From: Wolfiporia cocos
Taxonomy: Eukaryota > Basidiomycota > Agaricomycetes > Polyporales > Phaeolaceae
Length of the DNA stretch: 64,000 bases
NCBI GenBank assembly: GCA_029448655.1
Contig: JACCLO010000011.1
Span: 992,001 to 1,056,000, forward strand
Reading direction: 5' to 3'
In this document: positions 54,266-64,000 of the stretch, one piece after another
Layout of the letters: each line of letters opens with the position of its first letter
Position numbering within the stretch: position 1 is the first letter of the stretch
The notes under the pieces: generated by a model
What the model saw: the letters and a program-made list of their open reading frames with translations, nothing else
Databases searched by the model: none
Told to the model about the DNA's origin: nothing
Program-made: the position numbers and the translations under genes

Positions 54266-54857
54266 CATCTGGCAAAGTGGTATAGGTTGCGACTTCGCTG
54301 ATCCCAGGTTAAGTGTTCGAACCCCACACAGGTCTTTTTTGTGCAGATGCATCTTATTTTATTCAGATGCATCCATGCAGCATGCTTGGGCGTTAAGACT
54401 GCTTGGAGAGCCCCAGATGCATCTGCAGTGTCTGTCATGAGCAAAAGCTTTCCCTAACGACAACGAGCCTGATCCGCTCCCCCGGGTCCCCAAACCCAGC
54501 CAGGCCTGGATCATACCCTGGAAGGAGCCAGACAATGTCTAGAACGACGTAAGGCCCGGTTCCCACACGGCCACGATGACCGCTACGTATTTGATATACT
54601 CTACGCTTCTATGTTTCAGAGTCTGGCTTAGACACCTATCCTAGTCTCACACCAGACTCCCTAATTACCCTATACGGTCATTATAGTACAAACATGTACA
54701 AACAGCCTGACAGTATAATAGCAGGCCTCGTTCAGCTGGTAACCCCAGTCTGAGCTTGGCGTTCATCCACTTCGCTCCCCTCAGTTTAGTCTAAGGTTCT
54801 AGTGGCCTTGTCAGTGTCTCTAAAGATGCATCTCCAGCACTGAAGTCCCTCGCATAG
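54266..54857 (+). repeat. tRNA-derived SINE, split by a solo LTR
   Basis: Box A-like TGGCAAAGTGG (54270-54280) and box B-like GTTCGAACCCC (54315-54325) are followed by a body with repeated GATGCATC and a tail ending ACTGAAGTCCCT. Pieces 54266-54432 and 54819-54857 join across the K LTR. The head resembles a tRNA but has an unusually long distance between the boxes and the tail of a SINE. Confidence 0.7.
54433..54813. mobile_element. Solo LTR, K family (381 bp)
   Basis: Ends TGTCATGAGC and GGCCTTGTCA, exact duplication GTGTC (54428-54432 and 54814-54818). Only copy in the window; orientation not decided. Confidence 0.8.
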
Positions 54858-54869
54858 GCTGAATGCCAA

Positions 54870-56225
54870 TAGTGATGTGCAAAGCACAGCTCAAAGCCGA
54901 GAGCCAGGCCTGGCCGAGCTGACTTGAGCTGGGCCAAGCCGAGCCTGGGGGGGCAGCTTAAGATGTCTCAGGGCCCAGCTTAGATCATGAGCTGGCTGTA
55001 GCTGAGCCCTGAGCCGGTGGCTTTAGGTGCACAGCTGTGGTGTTGTTAAAAATGGTTTAAGATTTTGCATCAATTCACCTTATATGATCTCAACGGCCAT
55101 TACAATGACTTGTGATCTGCTAACACGGTGTGGAACGTTGTGACTACTGTTGCGATCGGGGTTGTGATTGAGATCTGGATTTTTGGTCAACATCATAAGC
55201 AGCTGTAAAAACACTTGTAGATCAGATTATCAACAAATAGTAGACATATAAGCATTCTGAATATGTTGTGCTGTCATTTGAACTGCACAAGCCAATAATT
55301 CCGAGGTCCTACCTGATTACCCATAAGCCCTGGCCTGAGCCTGAGCCGGGCCCAAGCCGGCCTGAGCCGTCAAGGAGGGCCCGGTGTGGAAGGGCAGTGC
55401 GGAGAATGCAGCGAATAGCAGGTCGCCGACTATATGCGTGAGAGACCGGAGAGGGTGTGTGCGGGAATGCGAACAAACCCAGCACAGAATACGATGGCCG
55501 CGAACGGTAGCGTAACGAATATACGTAGATAGACGAAGTAAAACTAATAAACTAAACGACTAATTGTGCTTATGAGTGACCTTCTACTCGCGCTAAACGT
55601 CTTGCTTCTCTTGAGGGGATGGCGTCGCCTCGCCAGAACTCAGAGGTAAGCTAGTACGAAAAGCGCGGGAAGAGAGATTTTTTACAGTGTGTCGAAGACC
55701 CAGCTTATATGTTACATGGTGTCAGAATTCGAGAGCCAAATGAAAAGCGACAAAATAGAAACTATGATGAAAGGGAGTGGAGAAAGTACCTAATTAAGTA
55801 AAGGATTTGCCATAATAGTATAAACGAGCTGGGAGCCGCGTCATCGGCACAGACACGTCTGCTATACCCTAAGACATGTCAAACACAACGCGCAATGGCT
55901 CGAACGTGATTGGCTGATCATAGACCGCGCCCTATTTACGTACGCATCTCGCCGCCCTCGAGCGCAGGAACGTCGGTCTAGATCATCAACAGCTCTACGT
56001 CGTGTTAGTTAAACATGTCCGCGGGACATAGCTCGCGCGCTGGTAGAGTTGGTGGGAGTATGACAGTATAGTACAAGTAAAATAGAAAATATACCATAAA
56101 AGCGAATAATTAACTGTACGGCGTCTTTCACCTCCACACCGGCTTGACATTTTGCTGAGCCCAAGCCCTTCAAAGCTGGGCCCAGGCCCCAGGCTTTGAG
56201 CCAAGCCATGCTTTGCACATCACTA
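54870..56225. mobile_element. Non-autonomous hAT-like element with GGCC-rich ends
   Basis: Terminal inverted repeats TAGTGATGTGCAAAGC and GCTTTGCACATCACTA. Flanking 8-mers AATGCCAA and AACGCTGA agree at 5 of 8 positions, the rest being transitions, so the duplication is worn. The ends contain GAGCCGGGCC-type repeats as in 15972-17782. No transposase. The interior (about 55385-56100) is unlike the ends and may be a further insertion. Confidence 0.65.
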
Positions 56226-56226
56226 A

Positions 56227-56568
56227 ACGCTGATGTCTTCCCTGACCCAGAGGAGTTCCGGCCGGAATGATGGCTGAAGAAAGAGTATGTGCTTGAGCGG
56301 AACCAGTTATTCTTCGCATTTTTTACAGGTGGGAGAGGATTATTGGGAGACAGTGGGTGTTCTCCTGTATTACTGGTAATGCTGAGTTGACATATGGATG
56401 GGTAGCCTTGCCATGCTTGAGATGAAGATGCTTCTGAAAGAAGTCTACCCGACATGTCAGATGTGTATTGCCCCAGAGATGATGGCATCTATGGAGCAGC
56501 TCGACGGGATCATCACAACCCATCCTATGGACCAGAAGTGTCTGATAGTGTTCGAGAAAGTTATATGA
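56227..56568 (+). pseudogene. Cytochrome P450 C-terminal remnant
   Basis: P450s are haem mono-oxygenases of the ER. The frame starts ADVFPDPEEFRPE-stop-WLKKEY, the region before the haem loop, with TGA replacing Arg in PERW. It continues into FFTGGRGLLG, which fits the haem signature FxxGxRxCxG except that Leu stands at the haem-ligand Cys. After a frameshift LAMLEMKMLLKEVY, the helix L part, follows, then about 45 more residues to a TGA at 56566-56568. The N-terminal part is absent; the hAT-like element abuts the left end. Confidence 0.8.
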
Positions 56569-56898
56569 TGTACTTTACTGACAAATAGGCTAGAAGAGTG
56601 GTTTGCCTTGGCAGAATCATGAGATTTCTGAGGTTTTGTTAACACAGCAATTCAATCCACTCACGCAGGGTCTGAGACTGACTATGGATACGTCTGTCAT
56701 CACTAGGAATGGTGCATACCTTAACACACATTATCAAGACGACGACTTCAGAAGTGGTGGCAGTGTCGATGGAGCCATAAACACCATTGCTTTGTGACCA
56801 GCGATGTGACCTCTTCAAAAATGCGGCAAGAGAGTAAGTCTAGATCAATGCTGCGGTTTATAGCCCAGTCTGTGATGAAGACACTCGTTTTCAGAATG
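56569..56898. other. Unassigned stretch right of the P450 remnant
   Basis: A plus frame of 64 codons (56603-56797) is open but matches no family I know. Confidence 0.4.
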
Positions 56899-56976
56899 GT
56901 GATGTGCAAAGCCCAGCTCGGCTCAATGCCCGGAGCTTGGAAATGTTAAGCCGGGCCCTCCTTAATGGCTTTTGCG
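56899..56976 (+). repeat. Fragment of the hAT-like TIR family
   Basis: GGTGATGTGCAAAGCCCAGC and a GCCGGGCCC block match the ends of 54870-56225. No second end was found. Confidence 0.55.
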
Positions 56977-57369
56977 TCCCAATTTACACTCCAACATCAG
57001 GAAAATTCGACTTTGCTAGTTTAGAGAAATTAGAAGCTAATTAGGTCTTCACTTTCCTAGCTTGAGTCTAATTTATCTAATTCATATAAAAGTGGTCCGT
57101 TCTCCTAATTCTACACTAACCATACCCTAATCCCATCTAATTGTCTTTCTAATCATCATTGCTGAGCACTAATTGCAGTGATGTTACCGAGTCACAGAGC
57201 AACTCCGGCACTTTGTTCCTTGTTCCTTGACTACGGACTGACTGCCTCGATGCCCGACATGGAACATGTCCTTGTGCAGCGTCGACGGTGGTGATGATGA
57301 CAGCATATTCAGTGTCATCACCGCCGCTGCCGCCATCATTAGGTGAGTGCAGCAGCCACAAAACTCCTC

Positions 57370-58649
57370 ACTTGAGGTTAATTACCCAGCGGGTTTGCGT
57401 AGATGCAAGCGCTGAGGATCACGTGGATTTCACATGCACACTGACGCGTAGGCCAGCAGCGGGCATCTCTGCATGCCCCTTCGATGAAAGTTGAAGGCCA
57501 CGGCACTGTGGAAGCTTATCGAGGCAAGATAGACAGACTATATAGTGAATTGCTTGTATCACTCATTGATATCTGTATTCAAGATGTAGGAAACTCTGTT
57601 AAATACAGTACTTGTAGCCAATAACATTTGTGGCTAGGGGTTGTTGGTGAGTAGTTGAGTTCGTGATGGGCATTGTACGACGCTGTTTGTGGCGACGGAT
57701 ATCACTTTCCCAGCGGATAAGTGGTTTCATTATATGTGCTGCATTCTTGAACCACCGTGGCTCCGTGCAATCTTGTTGGTCCTCAAGGATGCACAATGAT
57801 CGCCGTAGAACTGCAATTAAGTGGTCTACATCGATTTCATCTTTGTCGTCAAGCTGAAAATTTTGAAATCTTAGTATAGAGTAGTGTGATCAAGTAGGAT
57901 GCTTACTGCGAAGCCCTCGTTACCTCCCGCATGTGTTCGCATCAGACCATCTCGTCCTGTTGGCGGAGGCCTTGACGGCGAAGACAGAATCTGCAAAAAT
58001 TCTAAGTCAACAATAACATCAGCATTCAAATGGAAATACCAACACTGGCTGTAGGTTCTGCATCTTATTCTGTACTGCATACCATAGTTAACAATGGCAC
58101 AGTGCTTGCCTGAGGCATGCGAGCATGCCAGGCATATGGTGCCAGCTCCTTGGGTGGCAGAGCAACAATCTCCTCAATTGGAACGGTGTAGAATGGAGGA
58201 ATATGAAATTTAACAGCAGAAGCCCACCAATGAGCAGGCAGAGGCCCGGTGTCTTGTACGAGATGTTTGCACAGGAGGTATGAGTGATATTTCTGGGCCC
58301 CACAGTCACATGTCCACCGTGAAACATCTGTAACATACACACCATTGATGGGAACTGTTAGCAGACGTTCCCAGGAATGCTTGAATGCTTCCTGTGAATG
58401 TGTGAGGCCCTGTGATCGACCCGCACGCTGAGGAATGATAATCCGGGCGAGTGTTAAGCGATAGGGAGGTAGTGCCTTAGTTGTGACTGTGTAGACAGCA
58501 AGATCGACCGGAGGATCAGCCGAAGACTTCAATGTTTAGGGGTGCATAGAGACGCCCGCCGCTGGCCTGACGCATCGGTATCCACGTGAAATCCACGTGA
58601 TCCTCAGCGCTTGCATCTACGCAAACCCGCTGGGTAATTAACCTCAAGT
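57370..58649 (-). mobile_element. MULE with 9-bp target duplication and partial transposase
   Basis: Long terminal inverted repeats starting ACTTGAGGTTAATTACCC are near-perfect for about 63 bp and recognisable to about 110 bp. The exact 9-bp duplication AAACTCCTC is at 57361-57369 and 58650-58658. TIR length and 9-bp duplication are typical of Mutator-like elements. Inside is only the C-terminal part of the transposase. Confidence 0.92.
57640..58532 (-). pseudogene. MULE transposase C-terminal part with SWIM finger
   Basis: The minus frame at 58532-58065 has the SWIM zinc finger WTCDCGAQKYHSYLLCKHLV (C-x-C-xn-C-x-H), which follows the DDE domain in MULE transposases. Downstream blocks SSPSRPPPTGRDGLMRTHAG (near 57960) and LRRSLCILEDQQDCTEPRWF (near 57780) are the usual tail, probably as separate exons (a GTAAGC-like donor follows EGFAV near 57905). 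The catalytic DDE domain is missing, so it cannot move by itself. An ATG-started 155-residue SWIM protein could still be made. Confidence 0.7.
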
Positions 58650-58658
58650 AAACTCCTC

Positions 58659-59684
58659 TGGCCAGAGAGAGTCTGTCGGCATATGCGCCGCCTCATTCTC
58701 TGACCCTCTGACTGTCCCCGCCAGCCGACGATCATGGACAGAAGGCTGCAGAGCATAGGCATGGAGCAGGGGCAGGCTGAAGGGCAGGTTACAAGCACAG
58801 AGGGCAGCGGTGAGAGTGGTGAGCACAGAGGATGTTGAGTGGTGAGTGCAGACATTGAGAGAAGACCGCCTGGCAATGGTGAAGGTGACGGCAGTGGTGC
58901 ATATGCATGTCATTGTGCTGACATCGGTGCCATGCAGGCAGCCCATCACCGGCAGCGTGCGTGTCCAAGTGGTGTCATGCCTCCACAACCATCTCACTCT
59001 TTGAGGGCTCACCCACTTACAAGCAGCACCAAAAGAAGGTAAACAAAGTCCTACGCCAGAGTCCGAACAGTTTGGCCCAGTACCTGCCCGAGTTGACCTA
59101 CATGGACGATGCGTGCTACGTTGCAAAACCGTACACTATGCTACATGGTATGTTCCATTGCGAGGTGCATGATTCGTTCATGGTGGGGGGCATAGTCAAG
59201 TGACTCCACCCCGTAGCCTACTCCACACTCTCCCATGTGCTGTGCACACCCTGCCGATGCTCCCAGCTGCAGTCGATAGAGACTCGGGCTGTGTGATGGA
59301 CAGAGAGAATGCAGCCACAGCTGTAGCGAGCTGTGTGTTCGCCGCTGCCGACAAACGTTGAGATCGTACCGCTTCAACGTTTTGCATGGTGTGTAGTGAT
59401 ATAGCATCAATATATTTCTATCAAATGTGTGTGCTGTGAATGAAAGGCTGCAAGCACAACCACTGTCGAATTGAGATCTAATTGAGTCTAATCCACTTCT
59501 AATCCAGCCCTAATTGAGCCAGATTATAGATAATCATGAACAATCAGGATCTAGCTTGATTAGGTTATACAGGGGGGGTTGTAAATGTCTAATCTTCCTA
59601 ATCGTCTAATCTGGGATAATCCAGCTGGATTAAATCTAATCTGTCCCTAATTTCTCTAGTCTAGCAAAGTAGGATTTTCCTGAT
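58659..59684. other. Right part of the TIR element, no gene recognised
   Basis: Minus-strand frames up to 160 codons are open but low-complexity and without domain pattern. The last 200 bases are the CTAAT-rich end. Confidence 0.4.
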
Positions 59685-59696
59685 GAAGACCCACTA

Positions 59697-59724
59697 CCTC
59701 CGGTAGCGGTAATTAACCTTAAGT
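59697..59724 (-). repeat. Isolated MULE TIR end
   Basis: Read on the minus strand it is ACTTAAGGTTAATTACC, one base from the start of the MULE TIR at 57370. No partner end was found. Confidence 0.5.
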
Positions 59725-59734
59725 GTCACGCTCA

Positions 59735-62038
59735 GTGAATGATGTGATTGTCAAAGTTCTCTCTTGTGCTTGATGCTCACCGCAATATACAGAGGGAGTG
59801 ACTTCAGTCATGGAGATTAATCTGCAAAACTAAATACAGCGCAACGCACAGGTGCGCCATGTCTTATGTCTTAACTCAGAGCTCGAGGGCATCTCTGAGG
59901 TTAAATAAAACTTTGTCTGAAAACAGGTGGATATCGCCACCAAACATGTTGCTACATCGACCAGTCTGACATTGCGAAGCATGTGCATAATGATCGACAG
60001 TGACCCTCGACCGGCGATTCTGTCAGAAGCCTCGAAGCAAACTGCGGCCTGCCATGCTTGTGCTACTCAGGTCCTGTCGCATGCGTACTGGGCTACAACA
60101 AGGAGAGCGATAACAGTAGATACACATAGTTGACAGGCCCCGCATGTGCAATGCTGTTCTCATATCCAGGCACGGTGCTCTCGCACTTAGGCGACATCCC
60201 CTGTAATACCGATATACAGTTGACTCACTCATAATGCATAACGTTGGTTCCCACCTCACGCTATGCAGTATGACTAGGTATGCATTATAATGTGCATCAC
60301 ATGCATGTGACTCCGGTGACATACCGTTATATCCGTGACATCCTGCAATGACGGTGTCACATTCTGCCTTTGCTTACCAAGTTGACATGTTCTGAGGATG
60401 TAGCTATGACAAATGGAATACAAGTGACATTGAGTTACATGATGGTATCATTTCTCTTCAACACTAAGTCCCAAAGCATGACCTGTTTGTGAGATGCAAG
60501 GGCAGTACTATTCGAGTGTTTGCACAGCTTACATAATTCCAGATCACGGCATGAATGAATGCACTTATCAAAGTGCATTGGGTGATGCATTGAGATGGCT
60601 GTTGCAGTCAGATTTTGCAGTGCTCAGTGTATAGATGTCATGACATTGAACAACAGAGCAATGCAGGTTGATTAGCAAAATGCTTCGACCGCTTCCCCTT
60701 GTAATGGCGCCACGTCCTTGCAAGAACGTGTCCCTTGGACGCTTGGTATTGCGCGGACATGCTACTATAAGGGGGTTATATATGACTATACCGGTCCTGC
60801 TACATTTACAGGACCTACTAGGTATATCTACGTAGATATGAGTATATCTACGATCTCGCACTTTGCTGATGATCAGGGGTTATGCATTAGTATGTCATAC
60901 CGTATATGGCATAAAAGTAACTTCCTCTGCATAGCAACATTACATTTGTGATTCAGCCAAGTAAATCTAAGGTGCTGTGAACCATCTCTGATCGATTTGG
61001 ACCCTCCATGATTGGCTGCAAGCCAATCACATGACTTGGAGTTCAAGCCAAGCGCTCACCAGTCAATATTACAAGGGGAAGCGGTCGAAGCATTTTGCTA
61101 ATCAACCTGCATTGCTCTGTTGTTCAATGTCATGACATCTATACACTGAGCACTGCAAAATCTGACTGCAACAGCCATCTCAATGCATCACCCAATGCAC
61201 TTTGATAAGTGCATTCATTCATGCCGTGATCTGGAATTATGTAAGCTGTGCAAACACTCGAATAGTACTGCCCTTGCATCTCACAAACAGGTCATGCTTT
61301 GGGACTTAGTGTTGAAGAGAAATGATACCATCATGTAACTCAATGTCACTTGTATTCCATTTGTCATAGCTACATCCTCAGAACATGTCAACTTGGTAAG
61401 CAAAGGCAGAATGTGACACCGTCATTGCAGGATGTCACGGATATAACGGTATGTCACCGGAGTCACATGCATGTGATGCACATTATAATGCATACCTAGT
61501 CATACTGCATAGCGTGAGGTGGGAACCAACGTTATGCATTATGAGTGAGTCAACTGTATATCGGTATTACAGGGGATGTCGCCTAAGTGCGAGAGCACCG
61601 TGCCTGGATATGAGAACAGCATTGCACATGCGGGGCCTGTCAACTATGTGTATCTACTGTTATCGCTCTCCTTGTTGTAGCCCAGTACGCATGCGACAGG
61701 ACCTGAGTAGCACAAGCATGGCAGGCCGCAGTTTGCTTCGAGGCTTCTGACAGAATCGCCGGTCGAGGGTCACTGTCGATCATTATGCACATGCTTCGCA
61801 ATGTCAGACTGGTCGATGTAGCAACATGTTTGGTGGCGATATCCACCTGTTTTCAGACAAAGTTTTATTTAACCTCAGAGATGCCCTCGAGCTCTGAGTT
61901 AAGACATAAGACATGGCGCACCTGTGCGTTGCGCTGTATTTAGTTTTGCAGATTAATCTCCATGACTGAAGTCACTCCCTCTGTATATTGCGGTGAGCAT
62001 CAAGCACAAGAGAGAACTTTGACAATCACATCATTCAC
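59735..62038. repeat. Near-perfect palindrome, 971-bp arms, 362-bp centre
   Basis: Arms 59735-60705 and 61068-62038 are reverse complements with no length difference (paired positions add to 121773), and I found no mismatch in the parts compared. The centre (60706-61067) is unpaired. Each arm contains GATTAATCTCCATGACTGAAGTC-type sequence shared with the SINE tails. Identical 99- and 68-codon frames in both arms come from the duplication and have no domain I recognise. No target duplication at the outer ends. Confidence 0.92.
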
Positions 62039-62116
62039 CTATTGCAAGGATCTCACCTGAGGCCCTCGCTATTGCGAGAATCTTAGCTGAGGCTCTTGCT
62101 ATTGCGAGGACCACAC
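62039..62116 (+). repeat. 30-bp tandem repeat, about 2.6 units
   Basis: Units start CTATTGC and follow ctattgcRaggatct..cctgaggc.ctYg with several differences. It directly adjoins the palindrome. Confidence 0.6.
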
Positions 62117-63125
62117 AATAGCGGTTCCCTGCGTGGCTGGTGGGGCAGGGGTGCTGCTCTAGGGCACCAGTTATAGAAATGCAGCTCTTATAATATATTA
62201 ATACACACAGTACAGTGGCAATAAAAATTCAATTGTATTCATGTTAGTAGAGCCAGCTAGTCACAGAAGAGACTACGAAAGATCCGCCACAGAGTAGTAG
62301 CCTCCAGCCTCCACTCCCGCACGCAGCGCATGTGGCGGCAACCTCTTAGTAAGCATGAACGTCCGCCATGGGCATGGTGTGGATGCCATACGCCGCCGCC
62401 ATAGTGAGCGTGTCCCTCACGCAGAGCTCACTATCACCATACACAGCACGTCAGCCATGAGTCACTATAAGCAGGAAGGAAAGGAAAGGACGCACACGAG
62501 CACAGTCACAACATGCTCTATAAACGATGGGTGGAGGAGACCCCACACAGGGCACACACCATATTTTCAACGAGCGCAAGTGTAAGATGTCGGGCACGGT
62601 GCATGGGTGCGATCTCATCGCCACGGTGTGGTGCCCCTGGTAGAATAGGGGTGGATAGGCCGGATCCGGGTATGGCGGGACCGGTGGTAGTATGGCGGCC
62701 GGGGTTAGTATAAAGTCGAGTATACTATGTACGTACCGGCACGCATTTGTAGCCAGAACCCACCACACTGTAGCGGTTTTCCTGGCGGGCAGTAGGGCGC
62801 AGCCACAGCCTAACGCGAATGAAATCCTACATAAGAATGGACTCAGGTGCAGGAAAGTGCATATATGCGCATGGAAAGGGAGAAAATATGACAGTAGACG
62901 CACCAGATATCAGGAAGTGAGGGTGAGGAGTACCCAAAGGAGTGCAGAGGCGAGCACTGTCCAGCGCTGTGTGCCTGTCATGACAAGAAGCTTAACAGCA
63001 GTAGGATTAGTAGGGTTGGCAGGGCATGCACTGGAGGGAGAAAGGAATAGGCATACTGCGCACCCAGTGAGCAGGGCCGCAAGTAATGATTGCAATGCAT
63101 GACATCAAGAGGGGAAGGAGAAAGA
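62117..63125. other. Unassigned region
   Basis: Frames of 136-150 codons overlap on opposite strands and show no domain or splice pattern. No repeat match in the window. Confidence 0.4.
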
Positions 63126-63707
63126 TGTCACAGAATATCCGGGGGATATCTGACAACTCTCGCTATAGGTCTTATGGGCGCCGCTACGTGTCGCGCGCGC
63201 CTCTCTGAGCCTTCAGCCACCTCCACGTCGTCTCACTCCGTCTAGATCAGCTGACCCAGTAGATTAGCACTGTAGGGTAGCGCGCACGTCAGGTGCCTAC
63301 TTAATGGTCACATTACTTACATGTCACATGTCCTTGCACATGACCCCTTAGATAGCGGTGCACAGACCACTACTTTAGGGCCTGCTCGGTAGTTACCATG
63401 CGCATGTATATAATACGTCGAGATGTGGGTTGATACCCCATCTCTAAGATTCTCGTCAATGGACTTAGGTCCCTCACTCATCTCTAGTCTGTGTTGCTGC
63501 TGGCCCGGGGCCTCTATCTCGACTGCTAGTCTGTGAGCCAGCGTCTTCGACGTCTGGGGACCTCAGGTGGCTGGGCACCTTCGGGATGGACCTATGAGTC
63601 CATCTGGGGTTGTCCTATGAGTACGCCGGGTGCGTCGACTTACGTCTATGCAGGCGTGTAGGGATCCCCCTGAGTCCAGGGTCGCACGGACTGGTGAGTC
63701 CGTGACA
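63126..63707 (+). mobile_element. Solo LTR, B family (582 bp)
   Basis: Ends TGTCACAG and GTCCGTGACA, exact duplication AAAGA (63121-63125 and 63708-63712). TATATAAT at about 63407 and ATCTCTAAGATTC at the R start, as in 16990-17617. Confidence 0.93.
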
Positions 63708-63712
63708 AAAGA

Positions 63713-64000
63713 GAGACGAGGGAGAGAGAGAGAGTGGCGGATGCGTCAACTTCGAGAGGATGCCATATAGATTGAAGGAGAGAGAAGATTGGACACGTCG
63801 ACAGTGACAAAAGCCAGCCTTTATGATATAATGGATAAGATTCAAGAGCCGAACGAAATTATGACAGACTACAAAGTATGACGAAAGGCATTTCCCGATC
63901 AAGTAAGGGACTTACTAAATCGGACAGGAGGTCACACTCAGATACCCAGATGCCTCCCACACTACGTGCGCTCAGCTTCATGTGCTTTATAATGGGTAGT
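63713..64000. other. Unassigned right edge
   Basis: A GA-rich stretch is followed by sequence with weak likeness to 55700-55790 (CAAGAGCCGAA / CGAGAGCCAAA). No gene recognised. Confidence 0.35.

Larger units (their letters stand above)
56996..59684. mobile_element. 2.7 kb TIR element with CTAAT-rich ends, host of a MULE
   Basis: 38-bp terminal inverted repeats with 4 mismatches: ATCAGGAAAA at 56996 and TTTTCCTGAT at 59684, both followed inwards by ACTTTGCTAG and GAGAAATTAG. Within 150 bases of each end CTAAT occurs many times in mixed orientation. No target duplication is evident. Outside the MULE the interior has no recognisable gene. Confidence 0.6.

Noticed and set aside
53884..54330. tRNA-like sequences with box A and box B (also near 7625-7692 and 7990-8030)
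   Set aside because: They lack a consistent cloverleaf and acceptor pairing, have SINE-type tails and occur as repeats. I call them SINEs, not tRNA genes.
55385..55770. A possible Ty1/copia LTR end and primer site (TGTTACATGGTGTCAGAATT) within the hAT-like element
   Set aside because: There is no second LTR, coding region or target duplication, so the likeness is too weak.
60023..61846. Identical 99- and 68-codon frames in both palindrome arms
   Set aside because: Their repetition only reflects the inverted duplication. They show no domain, start context or splice pattern.
62039..62116. Tandem repeat as a CRISPR-like array
   Set aside because: The units are contiguous and degenerate without spacers, and the DNA is fungal.
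62451..62903. 150-codon minus-strand frame
   Set aside because: It overlaps other accidental frames, has no domain and no conserved partner.

Overview
The window looks like transposon-packed DNA from a basidiomycete fungus, probably an Agaricomycete. The evidence is the element set: Ty3/Gypsy chromoviruses with a dUTPase domain, a Plavaka-type (CACTA-group) transposase, a fungal DDE transposase with the PKFHCELN motif, a MULE transposase with a SWIM finger, and tRNA-derived SINEs. The few host-like pieces (a nucleoporin-like zinc-finger protein and a cytochrome P450 end) are pseudogenes. I see no intact host gene, rRNA or CRISPR array.

Layout. 1-4940: an A-family Ty3 element, 3'-truncated, with decayed gag and pol. 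5551-7439: a non-autonomous LTR element (B1). 7492-15580: an inverted pair of SINE-like repeats, the right copy split by a 6.7 kb TIR element (8032-14788) that carries decayed minus-strand genes, an 8-bp-TSD MITE and a solo LTR. 15836-19321: a solo LTR holding a Russian-doll stack of five more insertions, set in a DDE transposase remnant. 19631-27792: a decayed D-family element (F) with a non-autonomous LTR element (G) in its gag. 29624-32935: a broken Plavaka transposase with two solo LTRs in it. 33613-53843: a young D-family Ty3 element with a solo LTR in its first ORF and a complete, apparently intact E-family element (42931-52935) in its dUTPase domain. 53844-64000: SINEs, hAT-like and MULE elements, a P450 fragment, a near-perfect palindrome with 971-bp arms, a short tandem repeat and a last solo LTR.

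How the parts work together. Elements D and E each have LTR, long leader, an unrecognised ORF0 of about 310-325 codons, gag, then pol (protease, RT, RNase H, integrase, chromodomain, dUTPase), polypurine tract and LTR. Just inside the 5' LTR of each family there is an 11-12 base block complementary to a block about 30 bases after the LTR TATA box, which is the arrangement expected for Tf1-like self-priming. Two short coding-free elements (B1 and G) keep this priming block, the polypurine tract and related internal sequence, so they could be mobilised by relatives.

Nearly every LTR insertion has an exact 5-bp target duplication and several DNA elements have 8- or 9-bp duplications, so the order of many events can be read. 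E looks like the only candidate autonomous element in the window. All alignments were made by eye.
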